NCBI RefSeq assembly: GCF_023336735.1
Contig: NZ_JAMBAQ010000001.1
Coordinates: 186,001 to 250,000 of the forward strand
DNA length: 64,000 bases
Reading direction: 5' to 3'
From: Moraxella oculi
Lineage (GTDB): Bacteria > Pseudomonadota > Gammaproteobacteria > Pseudomonadales > Moraxellaceae
Positions 37,047-45,805 of the stretch are shown here, one piece after another (position 1 is the first letter of the stretch; each line of letters begins with the position of its first letter). The notes beneath the pieces were generated by a model. It was not told where the DNA came from, did not search any database, and saw nothing but the letters and a program-made list of their open reading frames with translations. Made by a program: the position numbers and the translations under genes.

Positions 37047-38024
37047 TTATTTTTGAGTAAGCCAAGCGTTCAATATGTCTTTATAAGGCTTGATGAATTG
37101 CTCTTCTGCCAACTTGCCTTGCTTAATCGCCAAATCGGTGCGTTCTACACGGTCATAATCAACTTTTGGCACAGAATAATCTTCATAAGTCAAGCTACCT
37201 TGATATACTTGACCTGCCGTTGAGTTGGCGTTATAAATTTCTGGTCGATAAATTTTTTGGAATGCCTCCATCGTAGCGATGGTACTGATCAGCTCCAAGT
37301 TGGTGTAGTCATTGAGTAAATCAGCATTTTCATCAAAATAAAACGCATAAGGTGCAACCGATTTTGGCGGCATGAAATAACGCACTTTCAAGCCCATTTT
37401 GGCAAAGTATTCATCAGTTAAGGAATAATCATTTTGCTCATATTCCACACCTAAAATTGGGTGAGTGTTTGTCGTTCTGTGGTATGTGCGAGTGGTGGCA
37501 ACACTCAAGCATAATACAGGTGGTTTTTTGAATTGACTCTGATACTCAGGGGAATTAACCATGAATTTAAATAGCTTGCCATGCAAATCACCATAACCTT
37601 CTGGTACGGTAAATTCACTTTTATCAGCATTGTACTCACGCAGCAACACACTAAAGTCATAATCTCGTACAAAAGACGAAAAGCTATTACCAATGATACC
37701 ATCAATGGTCTTGCCCGTCTTATGATCAATGACGGATGTGTATAGCCATTCCAACCCTGAGAAAAACTCTCCTTGACCAGCCACATCAATATCAATAGAA
37801 ACAATATCAAGTTTTACTGAATAACGGTCAGCTGTTGGATTATCCCAACTTGCCAAATCATTAAAACGCTTATCAATCATTCTGATGGCGTTTTGTAAAT
37901 TTTGCTTGCGATTTTCGCCACGAGCTAAGTTGGCAAAGTTGGTTGTCAAACGAGTGCTACTGGCTGGTTCATAATTTTCATCGAATCGCTGAGTATGCAC
38001 TTTGCATTTAAAATTAGCAGTCAT
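37047..38024 (-). CDS. mesX: MesX (DUF1852), partner protein of MesD
   Basis: A 325-aa DUF1852 protein (FKCKVHTQRFDENYEPASST start, SVKLDIVSIDIDVAG and PPVLCLSVATTRTYHRTTNTHP segments). It has no membrane segment and no known catalytic motif that I can name. DUF1852 has been shown to be required, with oxygen, for methionine synthesis by MesD. It is the first gene of the operon. The ATG at 38024 has AGGTG seven bases upstream and gives the family length. The longer frame (38072) would start inside the predicted leader, near the -10 element. Confidence 0.92.
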   Translation of the reverse strand: MTANFKCKVHTQRFDENYEPASSTRLTTNFANLARGENRKQNLQNAIRMIDKRFNDLASWDNPTADRYSVKLDIVSIDIDVAGQGEFFSGLEWLYTSVIDHKTGKTIDGIIGNSFSSFVRDYDFSVLLREYNADKSEFTVPEGYGDLHGKLFKFMVNSPEYQSQFKKPPVLCLSVATTRTYHRTTNTHPILGVEYEQNDYSLTDEYFAKMGLKVRYFMPPKSVAPYAFYFDENADLLNDYTNLELISTIATMEAFQKIYRPEIYNANSTAGQVYQGSLTYEDYSVPKVDYDRVERTDLAIKQGKLAEEQFIKPYKDILNAWLTQK

Positions 38025-38060
38025 TATGGCACCTATTTGGGTTGCTATTGGAATGTGTGT

Positions 38061-38069
38061 ATTAAACCA
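38061..38069 (-). promoter_or_regulatory. Predicted extended -10 of mesX
   Basis: On the minus strand TGG is directly followed by TTTAAT, placing a start site near 38054 and a leader of about 30 bases. Confidence 0.45.
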
Positions 38070-38111
38070 CATTTTCTTAATGAAAAAAAGTGATATATTT
38101 TTGAAAAAAGT

Positions 38112-38124
38112 TGAAAAATTTTCA
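38112..38124. promoter_or_regulatory. MetR-type operator upstream of mesX
   Basis: The 13-mer TGAAAAATTTTCA is an exact match to the MetR consensus TGAA-N5-TTCA. It is centred about 64 bp upstream of the predicted mesX start site, the usual position of a LysR-type recognition site. No metR gene is in the window. Confidence 0.6.
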
Positions 38125-38283
38125 CTTTATATGACAAGTATTCATTGCTAATAACAAGATATCCATGACGCATGCACGCTTAGCTCATTGATTTGAGCGA
38201 CAATCGTTTGATGTTTTTTTATCAAGCATTCATGGCAACATACTAACTGTTAAGCATTGCCAGACATTTTCATCATTTAATAA

Positions 38284-38310
38284 AAATACCGCCTCGCAGA
38301 AGCGGTATTT
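38284..38310 (-). terminator. Rho-independent terminator of gyrA
   Basis: A 9-bp stem AAATACCGC / GCGGTATTT with a 9-base loop; on the minus strand it runs into TTTTTA. It lies about 50 bases after the gyrA stop. Confidence 0.85.
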
Positions 38311-38359
38311 AAAAAGATGACGCCCATCAATCCACCAAAGTGTTCAAAACCCAATTTTT

Positions 38360-41044
38360 TCATTGCTCGTCTTGCACTGGCAGACTTTCCAAGCTTTCTT
38401 CATCAGAACAATCCGTCTCCTCATGCTCCACACATGCCACACCTACCAGTTTTTCACCATCGCTGATACGAATCAAGCGTACGCCCTGTGCATTACGCCC
38501 TGCAACAGCAACTTGAGCAACAGGGGTGCGGACCAGCGTACCCTTATCAGAGATGAGAATAATGTCTTCATCGCCTTGTACTGCCACCGCCTTAACAAGC
38601 TCTCCGTTTCTGTCGCTTGTTTTGATGGCAATCACCCCTTGACCCCCTCGCCCTTTGGTTGGATAATCACCGATGGGAGTACGCTTGCCATAGCCATATT
38701 CACAAGCACACAATATCTCGCCATCTTTAGGTGCAACCACAAGCGACACAACACGACTGACCGCAACCGTGCCGTCTTCAGAGACATCGTTAGCGTCTTC
38801 ATCAAGAACTTCATCATCATCTAAATTCAGATGTGCCAATAAGTTGACACGAATGCCACGCACACCCTTGGCACTGCGACCCATTGCCCTGATGGCAGAC
38901 TCCTTAAAACGAATCGCCTTTCCTTCATTAGAAAATAGCATGATTTCTTGCTCACCATCTGTGATGGCAACCCCAATCAAGGTGTCAGCTTCTGCCAAAT
39001 CAATCGCCCTTAATCCATTGGCACGCAGGTTGGCAAATTGAGACAATGCCACTCGCTTGACAGTGCCACTTGCGGTAGCAAAGAATACAAACTTGCCATC
39101 ATCAGCCAAATTCTCAACAGGCAAAATGGCGGTAACGCTTTCGTCAGAATCAATATTAATGAGATTGACAAGCGGACGACCTTTCGAACCACGAGATGCG
39201 ATGGGTATCTCAAACCCACGCAAGCCGAACACTCGACCTGTATTAGTGAAACATAAAATATGGGCATGTGTACTGGCAACAATCAGATGCTCAATCACAT
39301 CATCTTCTTTCATGGCGGTGGCAGATTTTCCTTTACCACCTCGTTTTTGTGCCTGATAATCACCTATTGGCTGTGTCTTAGCATAGCCTGTATGAGAGAC
39401 GGTCATCACCACTGTTTGTTCAGGAATCAAGTCTTCACGACTAAAGTCGGCTCGTGAGTCAACAATGTCCGTTTTGCGATCATCACCAAAATCATTGCGA
39501 ATCTCAATAAGTTCAGCCTTAATCAATGCCATCAACACATCAAAATCTGCCAAAATGAGTTGCAGACGGGCAATCTCAATCAAAATTTCCTGATACTCTG
39601 TTGATAGCTTATCTTGCTCCAAGCCTGTCAAGCGATGGAGTTGCATGTCTAAAATGGCATTGACCTGACTGGGAGACAGACGATACCGTTCATTATTATC
39701 AACCAATCCAAATGGTGCATTCAAATCCTCACCCTCGATGATGTCAGGGCGTATTGATTTTTCTCCTGCCGCAGTCAACATGGCAACCAGTCCACCTGCC
39801 TGCCAAGTACGAGATAGAAGGTTTTGGCATGCTTGTGCTCGATTGACCGACTGCTTGATGACTTCAATCATTTCATCAATATTGGCAAGAGCGACCGTAA
39901 GACCTTCTAGCAAATGACCTCGAGCCTTTGCTTTATTCAGCTCAAAAATGGTGCGACGAGTCACAACTTCTTGACGGTGGCGAATGAATGCCGAAATCAG
40001 ATCACGCAGAGTCATTAAGCGTGGCTGGCCGTTATCCAAAGCAACCATGTTGATGCTAAAACTTGACTCCAAAGGCGTCTGCAAAAACAGGTTGTTGACT
40101 ACAACCTCAGCATTCTCACCTCGTTTTAAGTCAATCGCAATACGCATGCCCTCTTTATCGGATTCATCACGCACAGCAGAAATGCCTTCAATTTTTTTGT
40201 CATTGACCAGCTGGGCGATTTGTTCAATGAGTTTGGCTTTATTGACTTGATAAGGAATTTCTGTAAACACAATGCGTTCACGATCTTTGGAAGCACCCTC
40301 CATCTTCTCAATGGCGTATCGACCACGAATGTGTAGGCGTCCTTTGCCTGTCATGTAGGCATCACGAATGCCACTACGCCCATGAATGATGCCACCTGTT
40401 GGAAAATCAGGACCACTGATGTGTGTCGCCAACTCCTCACCTGTGATGTGGGGATTATCAGCATAAGCAAGGCAGGCACTTACCACTTCAGTCAAATTGT
40501 GTGGTGCCATGTTAGTCGCCATACCAACAGCAATGCCTGTTGCCCCATTAACAAGTAGGTTTGGCACACGAGCAGGCAATACAGATGGCATCTTTTCCGA
40601 TCCATCATAGTTATCTTCCCAGTCCACCGTCTCCTTATCAAGATCTGCCAACATCTGATGCGTCAGTTTTTGCATACGCACTTCTGTATAACGCATTGCC
40701 GCAGGCGGATCACCATCAACCGATCCAAAGTTTCCCTGACCATCAACCATCATATAACGCATAGAAAACGGCTGTGCCAGACGCACAATCGCATCATACA
40801 CAGCCGTATCGCCATGCGGATGATATTTACCGATGACATCACCCACGACACGGGCAGATTTTTTGTAGGGTTTGTTATGATCGTTGGATAACTCGTGCAT
40901 GGCGTACATGACACGGCGATGCACAGGTTTTAGACCATCTCGAACATCAGGCAATGCACGAGAAACGATCACACTCATGGCATAATCCAAATACGACTGC
41001 TTTAATTCATCAACAATCCCAACAGGGGTAATAGAATCGGTCAT
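38360..41044 (-). CDS. gyrA: DNA gyrase subunit A
   Basis: An 894-aa type II topoisomerase subunit. The breakage-reunion domain includes the catalytic Tyr in AAMRYTEVR (near residue 119). The GyrA-box QKRGGKGKS is near residue 560, with beta-pinwheel repeats to about 860 and an acidic C-terminal tail. The quinolone-resistance region reads [10 protein letters not shown] with Thr80 and Asp84. Thr80 is the usual wild-type residue in Moraxella, so no target resistance change is seen. It is a single gene with its own terminator. Confidence 0.98.
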   Translation of the reverse strand: MTDSITPVGIVDELKQSYLDYAMSVIVSRALPDVRDGLKPVHRRVMYAMHELSNDHNKPYKKSARVVGDVIGKYHPHGDTAVYDAIVRLAQPFSMRYMMVDGQGNFGSVDGDPPAAMRYTEVRMQKLTHQMLADLDKETVDWEDNYDGSEKMPSVLPARVPNLLVNGATGIAVGMATNMAPHNLTEVVSACLAYADNPHITGEELATHISGPDFPTGGIIHGRSGIRDAYMTGKGRLHIRGRYAIEKMEGASKDRERIVFTEIPYQVNKAKLIEQIAQLVNDKKIEGISAVRDESDKEGMRIAIDLKRGENAEVVVNNLFLQTPLESSFSINMVALDNGQPRLMTLRDLISAFIRHRQEVVTRRTIFELNKAKARGHLLEGLTVALANIDEMIEVIKQSVNRAQACQNLLSRTWQAGGLVAMLTAAGEKSIRPDIIEGEDLNAPFGLVDNNERYRLSPSQVNAILDMQLHRLTGLEQDKLSTEYQEILIEIARLQLILADFDVLMALIKAELIEIRNDFGDDRKTDIVDSRADFSREDLIPEQTVVMTVSHTGYAKTQPIGDYQAQKRGGKGKSATAMKEDDVIEHLIVASTHAHILCFTNTGRVFGLRGFEIPIASRGSKGRPLVNLINIDSDESVTAILPVENLADDGKFVFFATASGTVKRVALSQFANLRANGLRAIDLAEADTLIGVAITDGEQEIMLFSNEGKAIRFKESAIRAMGRSAKGVRGIRVNLLAHLNLDDDEVLDEDANDVSEDGTVAVSRVVSLVVAPKDGEILCACEYGYGKRTPIGDYPTKGRGGQGVIAIKTSDRNGELVKAVAVQGDEDIILISDKGTLVRTPVAQVAVAGRNAQGVRLIRISDGEKLVGVACVEHEETDCSDEESLESLPVQDEQ

Positions 41045-41159
41045 AAACCAACCTTTTTTATCTTAAAATCAAGCGTTTATTATACCATAAACGCACATAA
41101 AATCACACAAAAAGCCATGCCGAAGTACTGCCTAGATACCAAAAGCCTTGTTCACTTCA

Positions 41160-41876
41160 TCATTCAATCGCATGCTTACCAATTTCAGTCATGGCACACA
41201 TGTCGTCATGGGTGATGATCACGCATGCATGTTCATTAACTTGATGTCGGTTGCGCAGCTGTCTTTGATAAGCGGTTAACGACATTGCAACCGCAACTCT
41301 TTTTGGCGTCAGTCTTTGTTTTTTGTCAAATGGCATGAGGGAATTGGCGGCATTTTTAGCAACCGATAACCCAAACCTACCCAAAGATTTGATAGAAAAC
41401 TTCTCTTTGGCAGGCGTTAATTTATGCAAACGAAAGAAAGCCAAATCATTAAAATCCAGCGATTTCAAATAATGCTCCACATTCGATTTGGCAATAAGAT
41501 CAGGATCATGGCCTGCATTATCCGCCCCCATTGTTGATAAATAAAAAAATCGACTCACTCCCTTATCACGGCAAGCTTTTGCAAAGGCGGTATTAAATAG
41601 GACATTGACCTGATAAAACTCATCATCACTGATTGCGTCTTTTTTAGTGATGTTCAAACAGCTAAACGCATCCGTGTCTTGCCCAATGGGCATGCTGGCA
41701 ATCCTATCTGGCAATAAATCAAAATCGTGCACATGATAAATGTGCGTATTTTCACTGATGGCGCGAGGTTGCGTGCGTGTGATGATGATCAGCGTGTCGT
41801 ACAATGCCGCAAGCTCTCGAGCAAGAGCCTGACCAACCCTCCCAGACGCGCCGATTAAGACTGCTTTTGTTTTCAT
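41160..41876 (-). CDS. NAD(P)-binding Rossmann-fold protein (atypical SDR, HTATIP2-like)
   Basis: A 238-aa protein with an N-terminal dinucleotide-binding motif LIGASGRVGQALARELA. SCLNITKKDAIS and FFYLSTMGADN segments follow, as in the atypical short-chain dehydrogenase group of NAD(P)H-binding oxidoreductases (HTATIP2/YwnB-like). The canonical YxxxK catalytic pair of classical SDRs is not obvious, so it may be a redox sensor or binding protein rather than a classic dehydrogenase. It is monocistronic; gyrA lies upstream in the same direction. Confidence 0.75.
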   Translation of the reverse strand: MKTKAVLIGASGRVGQALARELAALYDTLIIITRTQPRAISENTHIYHVHDFDLLPDRIASMPIGQDTDAFSCLNITKKDAISDDEFYQVNVLFNTAFAKACRDKGVSRFFYLSTMGADNAGHDPDLIAKSNVEHYLKSLDFNDLAFFRLHKLTPAKEKFSIKSLGRFGLSVAKNAANSLMPFDKKQRLTPKRVAVAMSLTAYQRQLRNRHQVNEHACVIITHDDMCAMTEIGKHAIE

Positions 41877-42205
41877 AAATCACTGACATAAAAACGATGT
41901 CTTATTCTAGCACAAAAGCCATGGCATTTAACATCAATCACTGATTAAAGACTTGTCAAGTCACACAAAAATACTTTAAAATATGGTCACCTTCAGGTGA
42001 GTGCTGATTTTTTATTGAATACTCCATTTTTTTTTGATAAAATAGCACTTTAATAATGCTAGGCATCGTGTCTATTTTTAAATGATTTGACCTTTTGGTC
42101 TGATTTTTCATTAAAAATGATGAGTTGGTGGCTGCCCAAATCATCACGCTTGGCATTTTTGACAAAACTTTTCATTCATTTTTCATTTTTATCCAAGGAT
42201 AAATC
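41877..42205. other. Region upstream of rpsT, including a long leader
   Basis: It holds a short palindrome TCACC-TTCA-GGTGA (about 41989-42001) followed by T's, the rpsT promoter and an rpsT leader of about 155 bases. I find no gene here. Confidence 0.6.
42015..42043 (+). promoter_or_regulatory. rpsT promoter
   Basis: -35 TTGAAT (42015-42020), 17-bp spacer, TGA extension and -10 TAAAAT (42038-42043). The predicted start site is near 42050. Confidence 0.65.
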
Positions 42206-42475
42206 ATGGCAAACTCAGCACAAGCTAGCAAACGCGCTCGTCAAAACACAAAGCGTCGCCAACATCTAGCATCTCAACGCTCAATGGTGCGTACTTTCAT
42301 CAAGCGTGTAAACGCAGCCATCGAAGCCAAATCATACGAATTGGCCACCGAAGCCTACAATAAGGCAGTGCCAGTCATCGACCGCATGGCAGATAAAGGC
42401 GTCATTCATAAGAATAAAGCAGCTCGTCATAAGAGCCGTCTTAACACCGCCATTAAAGCACTAAAAGACGCATAA
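42206..42475 (+). CDS. rpsT: 30S ribosomal protein S20
   Basis: An 89-aa, very basic S20 ([20 protein letters not shown] start) that binds 16S rRNA. The length matches E. coli S20 (87 aa). AAGGA lies six bases before the ATG. The leader is long, about 155 bases from the predicted promoter; S20 represses its own translation in E. coli, so a regulatory leader is plausible. It is followed by a strong terminator. Confidence 0.98.
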   Translation: MANSAQASKRARQNTKRRQHLASQRSMVRTFIKRVNAAIEAKSYELATEAYNKAVPVIDRMADKGVIHKNKAARHKSRLNTAIKALKDA

Positions 42476-42490
42476 ATCGTCTGATCAATA

Positions 42491-42520
42491 AAAAAGACCT
42501 TAATGTTAAGGTCTTTTTTA
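42491..42520 (+). terminator. Rho-independent terminator of rpsT
   Basis: A long perfect stem AAAAAGACCTTAA / TTAAGGTCTTTTT with a minimal loop. The minus-strand CMD gene ends 83 bases downstream. Confidence 0.88.
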
Positions 42521-42602
42521 TTGATCAATTCATAACACCACACTAAAAAAGACGAAAGTTTTTTGTATTTTTTAGTGTGGATCATTTAAGATGACTGCCA
42601 AA

Positions 42603-43163
42603 TCAAATTTCTTGATTTGGTGCAAAAGCAGCAAGCTCTTGATTAATATCATTCTTGGCAACATTATTGGCATAGTTACATAAAGTCGCTAATGCCACGC
42701 CCATGATGACATCTAGCACATTTTGATCATCATAGCCTGCTGACTTAAAGGCATTCAACTCCTCATCAGACACCTGACCTCTTTGATCAATCAACTGCAT
42801 GGTGAATTGTGCCAGTGCTTGATATTTTTCATTGCTTTGAATGTCGGTGCGTTGACGCAGTGCAACCAACACATCGGTCGGCATTTTCAGCTTCATTTTG
42901 CCAATCTTGGTATGACCTGCCACACAAAAATCACAACCATTGTGAGCGGCGGCGGTAATTTGTACAACCTCCACTTCTTCAGCAGTGAGTGAATTTGAGC
43001 CATTTAGTTTACCAATTTCTTGATAAAAAGCCAAAGCCTGCGGTGAATTTGCTAAGGTACCGATAAGATTTGGGATAAAGCCATTTGCCTTTTGTACAGC
43101 TTCCACTCGATCCTTGGCTTGTTCTGGTGCAGTGTCTAGTGTATGAAGGGTTAAACGAGGCAT
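42603..43163 (-). CDS. Carboxymuconolactone decarboxylase-family (AhpD-like) protein
   Basis: A 186-aa all-helical CMD-family protein. It carries the AhpD-type redox motif CDFCVAGHT (CxxC followed by His) near residues 76-84, which points to an alkylhydroperoxidase-type activity rather than a decarboxylase. AGGAG precedes the ATG. It sits alone, with no peroxiredoxin ahpC beside it. Confidence 0.85.
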   Translation of the reverse strand: MPRLTLHTLDTAPEQAKDRVEAVQKANGFIPNLIGTLANSPQALAFYQEIGKLNGSNSLTAEEVEVVQITAAAHNGCDFCVAGHTKIGKMKLKMPTDVLVALRQRTDIQSNEKYQALAQFTMQLIDQRGQVSDEELNAFKSAGYDDQNVLDVIMGVALATLCNYANNVAKNDINQELAAFAPNQEI

Positions 43164-43283
43164 AAGAACTCCTTGGTTAAATTTATTTTAAAAATATAGC
43201 AATACTTATATAAAGTCATGTAAGAAAATTTCAAGGGATTTTCTAGAAAATTATGAAAACCCATGCTTTCATTTTGGCACTCA

Positions 43284-44099
43284 TTAGATTTCAAATCTTG
43301 CCCAAATCGGTGAATGATCCGATGGTTTTTCAAGTGCTCGAATATCATAACTGATCCCAGCGTCGCTGCAGTCATCAATCAAACCACTAGTACACAAAAT
43401 ATGATCAATTCGCAAACCACGCTTTGGCGTATCTTCAAAACCACGAGAGCGATAGTCAAACCAACTAAACTCATCATCTTGATGGGGTTTAAACTTACGA
43501 TAAGTATCATGCAACTCTCGACTCATCAGTGCCTGATACCATTCTCGCTCTTCTGGTAGAAAGGAGCACACACCCCTTTGTAGCCATCGTTTTGCATTAA
43601 TCTCACCGATTCCAACATCGCTGTCTTGCGGTGAGATGTTCATATCACCCATGACAATAAGCTCCCTTCCTTCTGATTTTAATTCGTCAATATAATGGTT
43701 TAAGTCAGCATAAAAAGCTTTTTTCATAGGAAATTTGGTCTCATGTGAGCGATTTTCTCCCTGTGGAAAATACCCATTAAGCACATCAATTTCTCGCCCC
43801 TTTAAATCAAATCTGGCATGAATGAAGCGTCTTTGAGCATCAGGACTGGCGAATGGAAAACCTTTTTGTACAAAAATTGGCTGAGATTTGGATAGAATCG
43901 CCACGCCATAATGTGCTTTTTGCCCAAAGTATGACACATGATAGCCCAAAGCCTCCACATCGGATAAGGGAAAGGCATCATCATGAACTTTGGTTTCTTG
44001 CAGACCAATGATATCCGCCCCAAGCATATCACGAACAGCCAGCAATTGGTGAGGTCTGGCACGCAACCCATTGATATTAAAACTTACAAAAGTTGTCAT
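43284..44099 (-). CDS. xthA: Exodeoxyribonuclease III
   Basis: A 271-aa AP endonuclease/3'-5' exonuclease of the exonuclease III family. It starts MTTFVSFNINGLRAR. The metal-binding LQETKVHD (Glu), the DMNISPQDSD motif and the C-terminal RIDHILCTS and SDHSPIWARF (catalytic Asp-His) are all present. E. coli Xth has 268 aa. The frame extends five codons upstream (44114), but the internal Met matches the family start. Confidence 0.95.
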   Translation of the reverse strand: MTTFVSFNINGLRARPHQLLAVRDMLGADIIGLQETKVHDDAFPLSDVEALGYHVSYFGQKAHYGVAILSKSQPIFVQKGFPFASPDAQRRFIHARFDLKGREIDVLNGYFPQGENRSHETKFPMKKAFYADLNHYIDELKSEGRELIVMGDMNISPQDSDVGIGEINAKRWLQRGVCSFLPEEREWYQALMSRELHDTYRKFKPHQDDEFSWFDYRSRGFEDTPKRGLRIDHILCTSGLIDDCSDAGISYDIRALEKPSDHSPIWARFEI

Positions 44100-44230
44100 C
44101 ATTTCATCAATCATCTCATTAAAAAAAGGTATTTTAGCAAAATTTTTAAAATAATTTTGGTTATCTTGATGGGATTAGTGGTTTTTTGATGTACAATGTT
44201 TCACACAAACTTCAATCACAACCAAAAACA

Positions 44231-44686
44231 ATGCTTATGAACGCCCCAATTTTTAAAGAACATTATAAAGTCTATATTAACCATACAGACGCAGGCGGCA
44301 TCGTCTATCATGCCAATCATCTGACATTTTTTGAAAATTGTCGCAGAGACTGGCTAAGTTCACTTGGTTTTGATGGTTATTTTTTTGATCAACACAGTGT
44401 GGATGTCAGTACAAATGCGGTTAATAAAGTGCATTTTGTGGTCAGTCATGCTGATGTGTCTTACCGATCAGCAATTTTTATTGATGACATGTTGGTCGTT
44501 AGCGTGCAAGAAGTCATAAAAAAGCCAGCCAGTTTGATTTTGACCCAGCACATTTATCGCAGCGATGAGCATTATCAGCAAGGTAAAATCGCAGCCACAG
44601 GCATCATCACTTTGGCATGCGTGATGAATAAAGACGGTAAGATTCACCCATGCAGATTGCCAAGCGCATTATCAATCCCCACATAA
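44231..44686 (+). CDS. YbgC/FadM-family acyl-CoA thioesterase
   Basis: A 151-aa hot-dog-fold thioesterase with the YbgC-type active-site sequence HTDAGGIVYHANHLTFFE, in which the Asp is catalytic. The length is normal for YbgC (134 aa) plus a short N-terminus. A promoter-like TACAAT lies at 44192-44197, which would make the upstream in-frame starts (44186, 44189) untranscribed, so the ATG at 44231 is preferred. tol-pal genes, which often follow ybgC, are not here. A terminator follows. Confidence 0.85.
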   Translation: MLMNAPIFKEHYKVYINHTDAGGIVYHANHLTFFENCRRDWLSSLGFDGYFFDQHSVDVSTNAVNKVHFVVSHADVSYRSAIFIDDMLVVSVQEVIKKPASLILTQHIYRSDEHYQQGKIAATGIITLACVMNKDGKIHPCRLPSALSIPT

Positions 44687-44692
44687 CAAACT

Positions 44693-44722
44693 AAAAAGGC
44701 GTGTAAAAATACACGCTTTTTT
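44693..44722. terminator. Terminator between the thioesterase and SDR genes
   Basis: Stem AAAAAGGCGTGTA / TACACGCTTTTTT with an AAAA loop; symmetrical enough to serve both convergent genes. Confidence 0.85.
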
Positions 44723-44752
44723 ATCAATGGCTTAATTATTGGCATCATCAAA

Positions 44753-45619
44753 TCACAAAAACTTTGTGATCAATCGCAATGGTAAGTATTTCATACCAAG
44801 ACCAATCGGCAGCCATGGCCAAGCAGGCACATACGCCTCATCAACCTTTGCTTCAATCGCCTTAATGATGACATCAGCACCTTCCTCTTCCTCTATTTCA
44901 AAAGGCAGATATTTAGCACCAATATTAAGGTCTGTACGCACATATCCTGGATAGATGGTTGATACAGTAATCGGCAGTTTTTCACTGATGGTGTCAGCTC
45001 GAATGCCTTCGGCAAGTGCGGCCAGTCCTGCTTTTGCAGCAGCATAAGTTGTCAGATGACGAGGCAATCCACGCACCGCAGACATGCTTGAAATGACCAC
45101 CAGATGACCGCTATTTTGACGGCGGAAAATCTGCATGGCAGCCTCACACTGCGCCAATGCTGAAATGAAGTTAATTTCGGCAGTAGCACGATTGATGGCA
45201 AACCTCCCATGACCAATGACACGACTGTCGCCCACACCTGCATTTACGATGATTTTATCAATTTTGCCATCATTTTGTTGAATCACCTCATTAAAAGCAT
45301 CAAAAACAGCAAAAACATCATCGTACACGGTAACATCCAAGCTTTGCACATAGACTTTAATGCCAAACTCCGATTCAAGCTCAGCCTTTAAGCTTTCAAG
45401 TCGATCCAGTCGTCTGGCACAAATCGCTAAATCATAACCTAAGAATGCAAACTTACGCGCCATCATCGCACCAAGCCCACTGCTTGCACCAGTAATCAAA
45501 ACCGTCTTACCCTGACCGACACCACGAATGGCGTTTAAGTCTTTGATTTTATTGAATTGATTAGCAACCACTCGCCCAAATTTATCTACTTTAGCAAACA
45601 CTTCTTCGAGTTTTTTCAT
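44753..45619 (-). CDS. Short-chain dehydrogenase/reductase
   Basis: A 288-aa classical SDR. The cofactor motif is TGASSGLGAMMARK near residues 41-54, followed by NAGVGDSR. The catalytic Ser (VISSMSAVRG) and the YAAAKAG Tyr-Lys pair come next. An extra N-terminal helix (about residues 1-35) precedes the Rossmann fold. After the active site, PGYVRTDLN is typical of fatty-acid or sterol-type SDRs. The substrate is unknown and the gene is monocistronic. Confidence 0.88.
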   Translation of the reverse strand: MKKLEEVFAKVDKFGRVVANQFNKIKDLNAIRGVGQGKTVLITGASSGLGAMMARKFAFLGYDLAICARRLDRLESLKAELESEFGIKVYVQSLDVTVYDDVFAVFDAFNEVIQQNDGKIDKIIVNAGVGDSRVIGHGRFAINRATAEINFISALAQCEAAMQIFRRQNSGHLVVISSMSAVRGLPRHLTTYAAAKAGLAALAEGIRADTISEKLPITVSTIYPGYVRTDLNIGAKYLPFEIEEEEGADVIIKAIEAKVDEAYVPAWPWLPIGLGMKYLPLRLITKFL

Positions 45620-45805
45620 GCAAATTTTCCAAAGTTAAAAAACACTCACTAAAAACAATGCGAATGCTGTCTACATGTCAACAATACAAGATTAAAAAAT
45701 AGCAAAAATAATCGGCTATTTTAACGCATTTTTCACCAAAATTCTAATCATTTAATGTGCACAATCACTCACTGATTCAATGATGGCAAGGCAGAAAGCT
45801 CAGCA

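Larger units (their letters stand above)
38025..38359. other. mesX-gyrA intergenic region
   Basis: It holds the mesX -10 and MetR-type box, a small GCTCA/TGAGC hairpin (38192-38207) and the gyrA terminator (38284-38310). I see no gene or riboswitch between 38125 and 38283. Confidence 0.6.

Noticed and set aside
38125-38283. SAM or cobalamin riboswitch upstream of mesX
   Set aside because: No conserved riboswitch core was recognised, and the predicted leader is only about 30 bases. The MetR-type box is a better explanation for control.
40782-40820. Quinolone-resistance changes in gyrA
   Set aside because: Thr80 and Asp84 are as in susceptible Moraxella; no resistance substitution is seen.
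41956-42165. Minus-strand frame of 69 codons upstream of rpsT
   Set aside because: It runs antisense across the rpsT promoter and leader, and its composition does not look protein-like.
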